DNA of 64,000 bases. It comes from Marinobacterium zhoushanense (GTDB lineage Bacteria; Pseudomonadota; Gammaproteobacteria; Pseudomonadales; Balneatricaceae). Under the pieces are notes generated by a model. The model did no database searches. It was not told where the DNA came from and saw only the letters and a list, made by a program, of their open reading frames with translations. Every line of letters starts with the position of its first letter. Positions within the stretch are counted from its first letter, which is position 1. The stretch is from the NCBI RefSeq assembly GCF_014641945.1, contig NZ_BMIJ01000009.1, positions 62,001-126,000 of the forward strand. Reading direction: 5' to 3'. Position numbers and translations under genes: made by a program. Shown here in pieces: positions 1 to 8,204 of this stretch.

Positions 1-287
1 AGGTGCGCCAGCGCGTGCTGGCCGCGCGCGAGCGGCAGTTGCAGCGTCAGGGCAGGGCCAACCGGGATCTGAGCGGTCAGGAGCTGGATCGGCATTGTGC
101 ACTGGATGGCAGGAGTCGGGAGCTGCTGTCGCGGGTGATGGCGCAACACCTGCTGTCGGCGCGGGCCTGTCACCGTCTGCTGCGGGTGGCGCGTACACTG
201 GCCGACCTCGCGGGAGATGAGGGTATTGCGCAAGCGCATCTGCTGGAGGCGTTGATCTACCGGGGTAAGTGGACAGAGCAGGGATGA
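1..287 (+). CDS. comM: ComM/YifB family Mg-chelatase-like ATPase, C-terminal fragment (5' end outside window)
   Basis: The last ~94 residues of a protein whose start lies left of the window; the reading frame is open through base 3 and ends at TGA 285-287. The basic helical stretch followed by a segment containing LSARACHRLLRVARTLADLAG matches the C-terminal domain of the YifB/ComM family, where this region follows the AAA+ core. ComM is a hexameric helicase-like ATPase that helps branch migration during natural transformation; YifB is its general bacterial name. Only the C-terminal part is visible, so the ATPase motifs cannot be checked. The family call rests on this C-terminal signature. 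Confidence 0.8.
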   Translation, partial: VRQRVLAARERQLQRQGRANRDLSGQELDRHCALDGRSRELLSRVMAQHLLSARACHRLLRVARTLADLAGDEGIAQAHLLEALIYRGKWTEQG

Positions 288-298
288 AGTAGGGGGGA

Positions 299-2002
299 TC
301 AGCGCGCCTGCATCTCGTTGGCGCCGAGCATCTTCAGGAACAGGTCAAGGCTGACCGGGGGGCTGAAGAAATAGCCCTGTACCTGGTCGCAATCCTGTTT
401 GATCAGGAACTCGAGCTGGGCCTTGGTTTCCACCCCTTCGGCGATTACGCTCTTCTGCAAGTTGTGGGCGAGACTGACAATGGCGCGCACGATCTCCTCG
501 TCATCCGCATTGCCCGGTACGCCGGCGATGAAGGATTTGTCGATCTTCAGCTTGGTGATCGGCAGCTTCTGCAGCAGTGAAAAGGAGGAGTAGCCGGTGC
601 CGAAATCGTCCAGTGAAAACTCGATACCGTGGGCGCTCAGCGCGCGGATGCACTCTTTCACATGGACTTCGTCACTGAACAGTGCGGTTTCGGTCAGCTC
701 GAACTCCAGCATGGATGAATCGATGTCGAACTGCTCGATCAGGCGCTCGATGGTGCGCGCCAGATAGGTGTCCTGGAACTGCCGGAACGACAGGTTGACG
801 CCGATATGGCCGTGCAGACCGGCCTCGCGAATCAGTTTCATATCGCGTCCGGCCTGCTGAATCACCCAGTAACCGATCGGGACGATCAGCCCCGATTTCT
901 CGCAGGCGGGGATGAAGTCGTCGGGGCGGATCAGACCGCGCTCGGGGTGCTGCCAGCGGATCAGCGCTTCGGCGCCGGTGATGCAGCCGGTGCGCAGGTC
1001 GATGCGCGGCTGGTAATGCAGTACGAACTCGCCCTTTTGCAGGGCACGCCAAAGTTCGGGTTCAAGGGTAATATCGGCGTTGCCGCTCTGGTCCTTCTGT
1101 TGGTCGTATATGGCGTAGCTCAGACCGCTCTGGCTCTTTGCCCGCATCCGCGCCAGGCCGGATTGCTTGATCAGCGTATCAAACTCGCTGCTGTGTAACG
1201 GCGAGAACGCCACGCCGATGCTGCAGCTCAGGGATTTCTCGCCATCACCGAAGCTGTAATCCGGCATCAGCTCACCAATGATCTCGGCGATGGTTTCCTT
1301 GGTGCGGTGTTCGATGACGTCACATTCGTCCACCGGTAGCACCAGTGCGAACTCGTCGCTACCGATGCGGGCAATATGACGGGTGCCGTTGCAGCGGCGC
1401 AGGCGCCGGCTCAGCTCCAGTACCACTTCGTCACCGGCATCATGGCCATACTCATTGTTGAAACGGCTGAAGCCGTCAAAATCGACGGTGATCAGCGCCA
1501 GCTGATTGCCCTGCTGCAGATCGTTGAGCAGGGCCTGGTAGAAGTACTGCCGATTGCCGACACCGGTCAGTGGGTCGGTGATCTTGAGCTGTGCCAGGGC
1601 ATCCTGATTGCGCCGGGTGCACTGGGCATAGCGCAGGGAGCGCAGCAGCAGATCCCGATTGAGTTGCTGCAGGCAGAGTTGATCGATCAGCGGTTGCCGT
1701 ACCAACAGCGTCGGGTCGGCATCGGTCAGGTGGTCATTGAAGATAATGATCGGCAGCCCGGGATGCTTGAGCTGTATCTGCTTGAGATGGCTCTGCAGCG
1801 CCTGGCGGTCATGGGTGTAACAGAGCAGCAGGACCTGGTCGTGGAGTTGCCTCTCGAGTTGGTCGAAGCCGGCACAGGCGTGCACAGTGAAACCGTCCTC
1901 GGGCAGCAACACCGATTGCAGCAGCGGCTTTAGCCGTGCTGTAGGGTCTAGAAGTAGCAGGGTCTGCTCTTCCGCTGGAACTGCCTGTTCTATTGCCAGC
2001 AT
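299..2002 (-). CDS. Receiver-like / GGDEF / EAL c-di-GMP signalling protein with degenerate GSDEF site
   Basis: 567 aa. Residues ~12-125 resemble a response-regulator fold but lack a clear phospho-acceptor pattern. A GGDEF domain (~140-300) follows, then an EAL domain (~312-560). The cyclase signature reads GSDEF (214-218) rather than GGDEF and there is no clear RxxD I-site upstream, so cyclase activity is doubtful. The EAL domain keeps AEAL (344-347), the Asn in GVNLS, the ELTET glutamate, DDFGTGYSS (465-473), LKIDKSF and AEGVET, so it should hydrolyse c-di-GMP to pGpG. No membrane segment is seen, so it is cytoplasmic. AGAAGGA upstream of the ATG supports the start. It is divergent from rep. 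The best guess is a phosphodiesterase with a regulatory GTP-binding domain. Confidence 0.85.
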   Translation of the reverse strand: MLAIEQAVPAEEQTLLLLDPTARLKPLLQSVLLPEDGFTVHACAGFDQLERQLHDQVLLLCYTHDRQALQSHLKQIQLKHPGLPIIIFNDHLTDADPTLLVRQPLIDQLCLQQLNRDLLLRSLRYAQCTRRNQDALAQLKITDPLTGVGNRQYFYQALLNDLQQGNQLALITVDFDGFSRFNNEYGHDAGDEVVLELSRRLRRCNGTRHIARIGSDEFALVLPVDECDVIEHRTKETIAEIIGELMPDYSFGDGEKSLSCSIGVAFSPLHSSEFDTLIKQSGLARMRAKSQSGLSYAIYDQQKDQSGNADITLEPELWRALQKGEFVLHYQPRIDLRTGCITGAEALIRWQHPERGLIRPDDFIPACEKSGLIVPIGYWVIQQAGRDMKLIREAGLHGHIGVNLSFRQFQDTYLARTIERLIEQFDIDSSMLEFELTETALFSDEVHVKECIRALSAHGIEFSLDDFGTGYSSFSLLQKLPITKLKIDKSFIAGVPGNADDEEIVRAIVSLAHNLQKSVIAEGVETKAQLEFLIKQDCDQVQGYFFSPPVSLDLFLKMLGANEMQAR

Positions 2003-2252
2003 CAGCCGGTCCTTCTGAAACTGCTGGAGGTACGGTGGGCGAATCGCTCTTAAAATTGCATTCTACGTGCGATAATGCCCCCTTTAAAATAGCAGGGCCG
2101 CGCCAGAGTACCACGTTAAAATCCGGCTTTAAACATACGTTTAAGTCGTTTTGGATCAGTCTCTTAGGCTACCTACTTCAGAGTCGTTTGAAGAAGGCTG
2201 TTAATCATAGGTCGGCCAGGTTACGGAAATATTTAGTGTTATTTGAGGTGCT
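2003..2252. other. Intergenic region between divergent GGDEF/EAL and rep genes
   Basis: About 250 bases, AT-richer than the flanks, between two divergent genes. It must hold both promoters. I see no clear -35/-10 pair, palindrome or small gene that I would defend. Confidence 0.4.
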
Positions 2253-4268
2253 ATGAGCAAGCTGAACCCCCGTCAGCAAGAGGCGGTCCACTATATCGGT
2301 GGGCCGCTCTTGGTTCTGGCCGGTGCCGGATCGGGCAAAACCAGCGTGATTACGCGCAAGATCGCTTACCTGGTTCAGCAGTGCGGCATCGAGGCGCGCC
2401 ATATCGCGGCGGTTACCTTTACCAACAAGGCCTCCCGCGAGATGAAGGAGCGTGTCGGTAACCTGATTCAGGGCAAGGCCAGCCGGGGCCTGACCGTGTC
2501 CACCTTCCATAACCTGGGCCTCAACATTATCCGCCGCGAGCACAAGGCGCTGGGGTTCAAACCCGGCTTTTCGATCTTCGACGATCAGGACAGCAAGGCG
2601 CTGCTGCGCGACCTGCTGATCCATCACGACGAAGATGCCGATCATGTACAGATGGTGCAGCACCAGATCTCGGCCTGGAAAAACGACATGGTCGAGCCGC
2701 AGCAGGCGCTGGAGCTGGCGCAGGGGCCGCACGAGATCCTGTCCGCACGCGCCTATGAAGCCTACAACCGCCATCTGCGCGCCTATAACGCCGTCGATTT
2801 CGATGACCTGATCCTGGTACCGGTGCGCCTGTTTACCGCTCAGCCCGATGTGCTGGAACGCTGGCAGAACCGCATCCGTTACCTGTTGGTGGACGAGTAT
2901 CAGGATACCAACCTGTCGCAGTATCGCCTGGTGCGGCAACTGGTCGGACACCGTGCGGCACTGACCGTGGTCGGCGACGACGACCAGTCGATCTACGCCT
3001 GGCGCGGCGCCCGGCCGGAAAACCTGGCCCAGCTGCAGGAGGATTTCCCCGGACTGAAGGTGGTCAAGCTGGAGCAGAACTATCGCTCCACCAGCCGCAT
3101 CCTGAAGGCTGCCAACACGCTGATCGCCAACAACCCGCACGTGTTCGACAAGACACTGTGGAGCGATATGGGCTTTGGTGATCCGATCCGGGTGATCCAT
3201 ACCCGCAACGAAGACGCCGAGTGCGATCGCATTGCCACCGAGATCCTCGACCGCCATCTGCGCGAGAAGATCCAGTTCCGCGACTTCGCCGTGCTCTATC
3301 GCGGTAACCACCAGTCGCGGCTGCTGGAGATGAAGCTGCAGAGCTACCAGGTGCCGTACAAGCTCAACGGTGGTACCTCCTTCTTCGCCCGTGCCGAGAT
3401 CAAGGACCTGATGGGCTATCTGAAGGTGTTGGTCAATCGTGAGGACGACAACGCCTTCCTGCGCATCATCAACCTGCCCCGGCGGGAGATAGGGCCGACC
3501 ACCCTGGAGAAGCTGGGCCACTACGCCAACGAGCGCCATATCAGCCTGTTCGATGCCTGTGCTGAGATCGGCCTGGAGCAGGTGCTGCCGGAGCGCGCCA
3601 TCGAGCGCCTGCGCCGCTTCTGCCATATGCTCGAAAGCCTCTACCAGCGCTGTCGGCAGGGCGATCCGATCGCCGCCGTGCGTGAGTTGATCGCCGAGAT
3701 CGAATACGAGGACTGGATTCGGCAGAACTGCTCCAGCGATGCCGTGGCCGACAAGCGGATCCAGAACGTCTGGTTCCTGGTCGACTCCCTGCGCTCGACC
3801 CTGGAGCGTTTGCAGGAGGATGACCCCGACGCCGGTATCGAGGAGGCGATCGCGCGGCTGATGCTGCTCGATATGCTCGACCGTCAGGAGGAGGAGGACG
3901 ATTCCGACCGGGTCCAGCTGATGACCCTGCACGCCAGCAAGGGGCTGGAGTTCCCCCATGTCTATCTGATGGGGATGGAGGAGGAGCTACTGCCCCATCG
4001 CAACAGCATCGAGTCCGACACCATCGAAGAGGAGCGTCGGCTGGCCTACGTCGGTATCACCCGCGCCAAAAAAACCCTGGCCATGACGCTGGCAAAGAAG
4101 CGGCGCCAGTTCGGTGAGGAGGTGGAGTGCGCGCCGAGCAGGTTCCTCGAGGAGCTGCCGCCGGAGGATATCGAAACCGAGGGTCTGGGTCAGGCCAGCC
4201 CGGAACTCAACCGTGCGCGCGGCAAGGCGACATTGAACAGCCTGCGCGGCATGTTCGACGACCTTTGA
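2253..4268 (+). CDS. rep: ATP-dependent DNA helicase Rep
   Basis: 671 aa, the normal length for Rep, a superfamily 1A 3'-5' helicase that clears proteins ahead of the replication fork and restarts stalled forks. The N-terminus has the Q-motif LNPRQQEAV and Walker A AGAGSGKTS. Motif II reads DEYQDTN, motif III GDDDQSIYAWRGA, motif IV QNYRST and motif V TLHASKGLEF, with VGITRAK near the C-terminus. These are the complete SF1A signatures. The N-terminal sequence and length favour Rep over UvrD or PcrA. It is a single gene followed by a strong bidirectional hairpin. Confidence 0.96.
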   Translation: MSKLNPRQQEAVHYIGGPLLVLAGAGSGKTSVITRKIAYLVQQCGIEARHIAAVTFTNKASREMKERVGNLIQGKASRGLTVSTFHNLGLNIIRREHKALGFKPGFSIFDDQDSKALLRDLLIHHDEDADHVQMVQHQISAWKNDMVEPQQALELAQGPHEILSARAYEAYNRHLRAYNAVDFDDLILVPVRLFTAQPDVLERWQNRIRYLLVDEYQDTNLSQYRLVRQLVGHRAALTVVGDDDQSIYAWRGARPENLAQLQEDFPGLKVVKLEQNYRSTSRILKAANTLIANNPHVFDKTLWSDMGFGDPIRVIHTRNEDAECDRIATEILDRHLREKIQFRDFAVLYRGNHQSRLLEMKLQSYQVPYKLNGGTSFFARAEIKDLMGYLKVLVNREDDNAFLRIINLPRREIGPTTLEKLGHYANERHISLFDACAEIGLEQVLPERAIERLRRFCHMLESLYQRCRQGDPIAAVRELIAEIEYEDWIRQNCSSDAVADKRIQNVWFLVDSLRSTLERLQEDDPDAGIEEAIARLMLLDMLDRQEEEDDSDRVQLMTLHASKGLEFPHVYLMGMEEELLPHRNSIESDTIEEERRLAYVGITRAKKTLAMTLAKKRRQFGEEVECAPSRFLEELPPEDIETEGLGQASPELNRARGKATLNSLRGMFDDL

Positions 4269-4295
4269 AGCCTATCATTTGATATCTATAAACAG

Positions 4296-4321
4296 AAAAG
4301 GCCACCCGAGGGTGGCCTTTT
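4296..4321. terminator. Bidirectional hairpin terminator between rep and cytochrome c5
   Basis: An 11-bp perfect stem AAAAGGCCACC / GGTGGCCTTTT with loop CGAG. It is flanked by T runs in both directions, so it can end rep on the plus strand and the cytochrome gene on the minus strand. Confidence 0.9.
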
Positions 4322-4342
4322 CGATGTGGCGGTAGCTGAAGA

Positions 4343-4783
4343 TCAGCCGCCGTTCACCATGTACTCGACCGCAGACTTGATCTCGTCGTCGGAGCAGTCG
4401 GCGCAGGTACCGCGCGGCGGCATGGAGTTGAAACCGTTCAGCGCGTTGCTCAGCAGCGTGTCCAAGCCCTTCTCGGCCATACGGTCGGCCATCTCGCTGG
4501 TGCCGAACTTCGGAGCACCCAGCACACCGGAACCGTGGCAGGCGGCACATTTGCCGGTGTAGATCTCTTCACCGCTGCGAGCGCCGCCAGCGGAAGCGGT
4601 TGCCGCTGCAGCCGCACCGCCACAGCTCTCGTCACCCTGGATGCAGACTTCGCCTACCGGCTTGATACGTTCGATGATCGCTTCATCAGAAGTGGCAGCC
4701 TGTACGGAGCTGGTCAGTGCCAGTCCAAGGCCCAGTGCGGCGAGTGCTTTTACAGCATTAGCAGCCAATTTGTTCACAGTCAC
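4343..4783 (-). CDS. Cytochrome c5 family periplasmic monohaem cytochrome
   Basis: 146 aa with a Sec signal peptide (cut near SSVQA-AT), a low-complexity Ala/Gly linker around residues 57-70 and a class I cytochrome c domain. The haem attachment motif is CAACH. The axial methionine lies in SMPPRG. A second cysteine pair in CADC matches the extra disulfide typical of cytochrome c5. It is probably an electron shuttle between bc1 and a terminal oxidase or reductase. Another Cys pair in the linker (CIQGDESC) is common in the longer c5 proteins of marine gammaproteobacteria. The gene is monocistronic. Confidence 0.92.
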   Translation of the reverse strand: MTVNKLAANAVKALAALGLGLALTSSVQAATSDEAIIERIKPVGEVCIQGDESCGGAAAAATASAGGARSGEEIYTGKCAACHGSGVLGAPKFGTSEMADRMAEKGLDTLLSNALNGFNSMPPRGTCADCSDDEIKSAVEYMVNGG

Positions 4784-4923
4784 AACCTCTTGTCAGGAAA
4801 TGGGCTTGGCAGCTTGTCCTGCGCACCCCATGCGAGGCAGGCAAAACTGCACCAAAAAACTGGTCAGGGATTATACCGGCAAAAAAGCCCGTACGAAAAG
4901 GCGGACCTTAGTCTGGCGACAGG

Positions 4924-5646
4924 TTAAAGCTCTGTCGTTGGCAAACGGTTGAACAGTTCGCGTATCCCTCCGCCCCAGGCTTTGCGCAGCGCCAGAAACT
5001 GCTCATCCTCGGCACTGATCTGCCGGGTACGGTCCAGGCTGTAGCTGTCCTTGTCGTAGATCAGTACATCCAGCGGCAGGTCGACCGTCAGGTTGCTCTT
5101 GATCGTCGAGTCCATCGAGATCAGGCCGCAGGTCAGCGCTGTTTCCAACGGTGTATTGGGCGTGATGATGCGATCCAGGATCGGTTTGCCATATTTGAAC
5201 TCGCCGATCTGGAAGAAGGGAGTCTCGGCACTGGCCTCGATAAAGTTACCCTGTGGATAGATCAGGAACAGACGCGGCTCCTCGCCACGGATCTGGCCGC
5301 CCAGCAGCAGGCTGCAGCCCAGGTCGACCCCCTGGCTCTGCTGGGGATGGGTGTCGCGATCGATGATCTCGCGCATCAGTCGGCCGATATATGCCGCCTC
5401 GTCGTACATCGACGGCAGCGTCATCAGGTTCTCTTCCGCCTCCTCAATACGCCGTTTCAACAGCTCGACGATACTCTGAGTCGTAGCGAGGTTGCCGGCG
5501 CTGAGCAGCACCAGGGCATGATCACGGCCGTTTCCGAAGGTAAATAGCTTGCGAAAGGTGGAGATATTGTCCACACCCGCGTTGGTCCGCGAATCGGCCA
5601 CAAACACCAGTCCGTCGGCCAGTTTCATCGCAACACAGTAGGTCAT
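4924..5646 (-). CDS. Anbu-type bacterial proteasome homologue (NTN hydrolase)
   Basis: 240 aa when started at the ATG that places Thr next to Met (M-TYCVAMKL); a longer upstream ATG is possible but would bury the catalytic Thr. After Met removal Thr1 would be the nucleophile, with Asp17 in VADSR and the Lys in FRKLF completing the beta-subunit active site. This is the Anbu (ancestral beta subunit, HslV-related) family, which forms open helical or ring-like assemblies whose substrates are poorly known. Anbu is usually encoded beside an alpha-E protein, a circularly permuted ATP-grasp and a transglutaminase. None of them is adjacent here: the neighbours are cytochrome c5 and a tRNA. Confidence 0.9.
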   Translation of the reverse strand: MTYCVAMKLADGLVFVADSRTNAGVDNISTFRKLFTFGNGRDHALVLLSAGNLATTQSIVELLKRRIEEAEENLMTLPSMYDEAAYIGRLMREIIDRDTHPQQSQGVDLGCSLLLGGQIRGEEPRLFLIYPQGNFIEASAETPFFQIGEFKYGKPILDRIITPNTPLETALTCGLISMDSTIKSNLTVDLPLDVLIYDKDSYSLDRTRQISAEDEQFLALRKAWGGGIRELFNRLPTTEL

Positions 5647-5729
5647 GGCGGTCAGCCCATTAGTCAATTGCGCCTATAGTATGGCCGCGCCCTCCCGTCC
5701 GTCCAGCACCTGCGCAGAGGAAATCTAGC

Positions 5730-5757
5730 TTGCAAACCGCACACAGATCGGTAACAT
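5730..5757 (+). promoter_or_regulatory. Candidate promoter of tRNA-Arg
   Basis: TTGCAA, a 16-bp spacer and TAACAT lie about 25 bases before the mature tRNA. The GC-rich run directly after the -10 (GCGCTCC) is the discriminator type seen in stringently controlled stable RNA promoters. Confidence 0.5.
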
Positions 5758-5782
5758 TGCGCTCCGCAAACACTTCCGATGC

Positions 5783-5859
5783 GCGCCCGTAGCTCAGCTG
5801 GATAGAGTAGCAGGTTCCGATCCTGTTGGTCGGGGGTTCGAATCCCTCCGGGCGCGCCA
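5783..5859 (+). tRNA. tRNA-Arg (anticodon CCG)
   Basis: 77 nt with encoded CCA. The acceptor stem GCGCCCG pairs with CGGGCGC. The D stem is GCTC/GAGT, the anticodon stem GCAGG/CCTGT with anticodon CCG at 5817-5819 (reads CGG), and the T arm has TTCGAAT with stem GGGGG/CCCTC. Discriminator base is G. A T-rich run starting at 5860 serves as the terminator. Confidence 0.97.
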
Positions 5860-5876
5860 TTTTTTTGTTTTTCCTA
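5860..5876 (+). terminator. T-rich terminator after tRNA-Arg
   Basis: A TTTTTTTGTTTTT run directly follows the CCA end. The GC-rich acceptor/T-arm stem can serve as its hairpin. Confidence 0.5.
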
Positions 5877-6076
5877 CCCCTTTGATTGCCTTCTAGATAC
5901 TGCTCTTTCCTAGCGCCTGATTACACTGTTGTCGTTGGCGTAGGGATTCTGCCGTGCAAGCACCAGTGCACACTTTTCCCTTTACACTACACTTAACTAC
6001 CTGAAGGCGATGCAGGTTTCCTGCGAATGCTTCCATCGAACGTGTCCATCACCGAATAACAAGACGGGAGACGAAG

Positions 6077-6601
6077 ATGAACAGGTTGATTGGTGGATTG
6101 GTGGTGTCGGGACTGCTGCTAACCTCGGCTGCGGCATTGGCTGAGGATGAGCAGGCGTTGATAGACCGTGCGCGCTCGGCGGCACCCTCCATGGTAAGTG
6201 CGGATGCAACGGTAATGTACCAGGGGAAGGTGCTGGCTGAAGGGACTAATGGGTGGACCTGTCTACCGGAGACGATGCCGGGGGATAATATACCGATCTG
6301 CAATGATGCGATGTGGATGGAGATGTTCCAGGCCGTTGGCGGCAAGGCGCCGTTTGAGGCCAAGCAGATGGGCTTCTCCTACATGCTGGGCGGGGATGGT
6401 GGGGTGAGTAATTCCGATCCCTATCACCCGGATCCCAAAAATGCGGAAGACTTTATCAAGGAGGGCCCGCACCTGATGGTTATCGTGCCCAAGTCTGCAC
6501 TTGAGGGCATCACGACAGATCCACATGCCGGCGGTCCCTATGTGATGTGGAAGGATACACCCTATGCGCACATTATGATTCCGGTGGGTGAGCGAGAATA
6601 G
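6077..6601 (+). CDS. Secreted protein of unknown function
   Basis: 174 aa with a clear Sec signal peptide (MNRLIGGLVVSGLLL, cleavage near AALA-ED). The mature part has two Cys (CLPE and PICND) that may form a disulfide, and Trp/Met-rich segments (DAMWMEMF, YVMWKDTPYAHIM). I do not recognise a named domain, although the overall look recalls small periplasmic proteins of marine proteobacteria. AGACGGGAGACGAAG upstream supplies a Shine-Dalgarno sequence. It stands alone, with a tRNA upstream and a long perfect hairpin downstream. Confidence 0.75.
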   Translation: MNRLIGGLVVSGLLLTSAAALAEDEQALIDRARSAAPSMVSADATVMYQGKVLAEGTNGWTCLPETMPGDNIPICNDAMWMEMFQAVGGKAPFEAKQMGFSYMLGGDGGVSNSDPYHPDPKNAEDFIKEGPHLMVIVPKSALEGITTDPHAGGPYVMWKDTPYAHIMIPVGERE

Positions 6602-6638
6602 GGAGAGAGACGCCAGTCTGGGTAACGTCACATCAGGT

Positions 6639-6678
6639 GATAAACAGGAAGCGGCAACGCCACCGCTTCCTGTTTATC
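6639..6678. terminator. Long perfect hairpin, probable bidirectional terminator
   Basis: A 16-bp perfect inverted repeat (GATAAACAGGAAGCGG and its complement) with the 8-base loop CAACGCCA, between two convergent genes. It has no long T tract beyond the stem. Confidence 0.6.
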
Positions 6679-6726
6679 TGCCTCCCGAACCGGCTGGTGC
6701 GATCTGGCGAACGGCTGGTAGTTAGC

Positions 6727-7098
6727 TCAGAGTCGACCCTCCCGTTTAAGCCGTCGGATGACCCACCTGTGGTAAAGCCAGCTGGCCAGTGGTCTAAACA
6801 GCGGCAGGCCGATGATGATGCCGAGTAACCTGTAACGGGGGATTCTCGCCAACAACACACAGTAGGCATCCAGCTCCGACAATATACGCCCATCAGGGGT
6901 GCGGATATGCAGTTCGGTCAGTGCTTTGCGCGGATCGATACCTAGATCGATCAGCTCTTGGTCCCGCCCCGTGATATCGAACCACTCCACCTGTTTCCCC
7001 GCTTCAGGATCCAGTCGCTCGTAGTTCTCCCTATCGCGCACGCAGCGGGGGCAGACACCGTCGTAATAGACAGTAATCCTGCCGTCCGGATCGGGCAT
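6727..7098 (-). CDS. DCC family (DUF393) thiol-oxidoreductase-like protein
   Basis: 123 aa from the ATG at 7098, which has GTGAGG at a good distance; a GTG 12 bases further upstream is the alternative. The N-terminus carries the family signature ITVYYDGVCPRCVRD, with the Asp-Gly-x-Cys-x-x-Cys arrangement that gives DCC its name. The C-terminus (YRLLGIIIGLPLFRPLASWLY) fits the conserved tail of the family, which may associate with membrane. These are predicted thioredoxin-fold proteins; the physiological substrate is unknown. The gene is monocistronic. Confidence 0.85.
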   Translation of the reverse strand: MPDPDGRITVYYDGVCPRCVRDRENYERLDPEAGKQVEWFDITGRDQELIDLGIDPRKALTELHIRTPDGRILSELDAYCVLLARIPRYRLLGIIIGLPLFRPLASWLYHRWVIRRLKREGRL

Positions 7099-7337
7099 GG
7101 TCAGCCTCACTCAATGCTCATAGTGACTTGATTTAAGGCTAGTCGATAGTCCCGGTACTGCGCACTGCCTAACGGTTGCCTGTTGTGAGAGCTCGGAGAA
7201 CTGATCCGATCAGGTGCCTGTTTCAAGTTCAGGACAACCGGATTGCGCAGGCACTATTCACGCGCATCTTCCATACTTTCAGCTTAAGGCTGAGCTTATG
7301 GCCGTCTTTTCGCTAACGGTAACCGCCGGGAGTTGCG

Positions 7338-8117
7338 GTGATGTTGAGAACGTTGGAACAACTGGTCAAACCCTACTATCGGTATCGCGGTTATTACCCG
7401 GCCCGGATTCATGGTCAGGATTTTCGTCTGGACCCCTACCATACCCGCTTCTGGCGCCGGGCAGCGAGAGGCCTTTGGGAACCGGAGCTTTTCACGCTGC
7501 TCAGGCGGCATCTACAGCCGGACCGTGTGTTTTGCGATATCGGTGCGTGGATCGGGCCCAGCACAATTTATGCTGCCCGATTATGTAAACGGGTGATCTG
7601 TTTCGAACCCGATCCGGTCGCCTACCGCTATCTAAGCTGGAACATCGAACTCAATCGACTGACTAATGTTTCGCCTTTCTGTCTAGCCTTGGCGCCGCGC
7701 ATGGGGATCGAAACGCTGGCGAGTTTTGGTGGCGAGCTGGGGGACAGTATGAGCAGCTTGCTGAAGATAGACGAGGCGACCGAGACGGCAACGGCTTTAA
7801 CCCTTGAGTGGACACGCTTTATCGAACTTGCCAACCCCGGTCGAATCGACCTGATCAAGTTGGATATCGAGGGTGGCGAGTTCGATCTGCTGCCGACCAT
7901 GGCCGATTATCTGGCGACCGAGTTGCCGGTACTCTATCTGTCGACTCATGCGCCATTTCTGGAGTCGTCAATGCGACGTTCACGGTTGCAGGCGCTGGCC
8001 GATCTGCTGGCGTTTTATCCTCACTGTTACGACCAGCATTTTAAGCCTGCCAGTATGGAGGATTTGGCTTCTGAGGATAGCGCTGAGCATTTCCGCACTT
8101 TCCTATTATCGCCCTAG
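7338..8117 (+). CDS. FkbM family SAM-dependent methyltransferase
   Basis: 259 aa (GTG 7338, or ATG one codon later). The SAM-binding region begins FCDIGAWIGPSTIYAA (motif I) followed by VICFEPDPVAYRYL (motif II), and RIDLIKLDIEGGEFDLL is the characteristic FkbM C-terminal motif. FkbM enzymes are O-methyltransferases acting on sugars or polyketide-type products. No glycan or polyketide cluster is adjacent, so the substrate cannot be inferred. The upstream gap (7099-7337) shows no gene. Confidence 0.82.
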   Translation: MMLRTLEQLVKPYYRYRGYYPARIHGQDFRLDPYHTRFWRRAARGLWEPELFTLLRRHLQPDRVFCDIGAWIGPSTIYAARLCKRVICFEPDPVAYRYLSWNIELNRLTNVSPFCLALAPRMGIETLASFGGELGDSMSSLLKIDEATETATALTLEWTRFIELANPGRIDLIKLDIEGGEFDLLPTMADYLATELPVLYLSTHAPFLESSMRRSRLQALADLLAFYPHCYDQHFKPASMEDLASEDSAEHFRTFLLSP

Positions 8118-8204
8118 GCCTCCAGTGGTGGGCCGCGAAAGTTTCCAAACGGGATACTGGCAGATCAAAAGCCCTGTTTTTCGTGCACTCGGCGTCGTTT
8201 TTGT

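Noticed and set aside
2205-3959. Long minus-strand open frame (584 codons) opposite rep
   Set aside because: It has low-complexity His/Gln/Leu-rich content with no domain and lies wholly over a conserved helicase; it is a codon-phase shadow in GC-rich DNA.
5660-5860. Minus-strand open frame beginning MARPEGFEPPTNR across the tRNA
   Set aside because: A well-known false protein made by translating tRNA genes on the opposite strand; the tRNA fold is complete.
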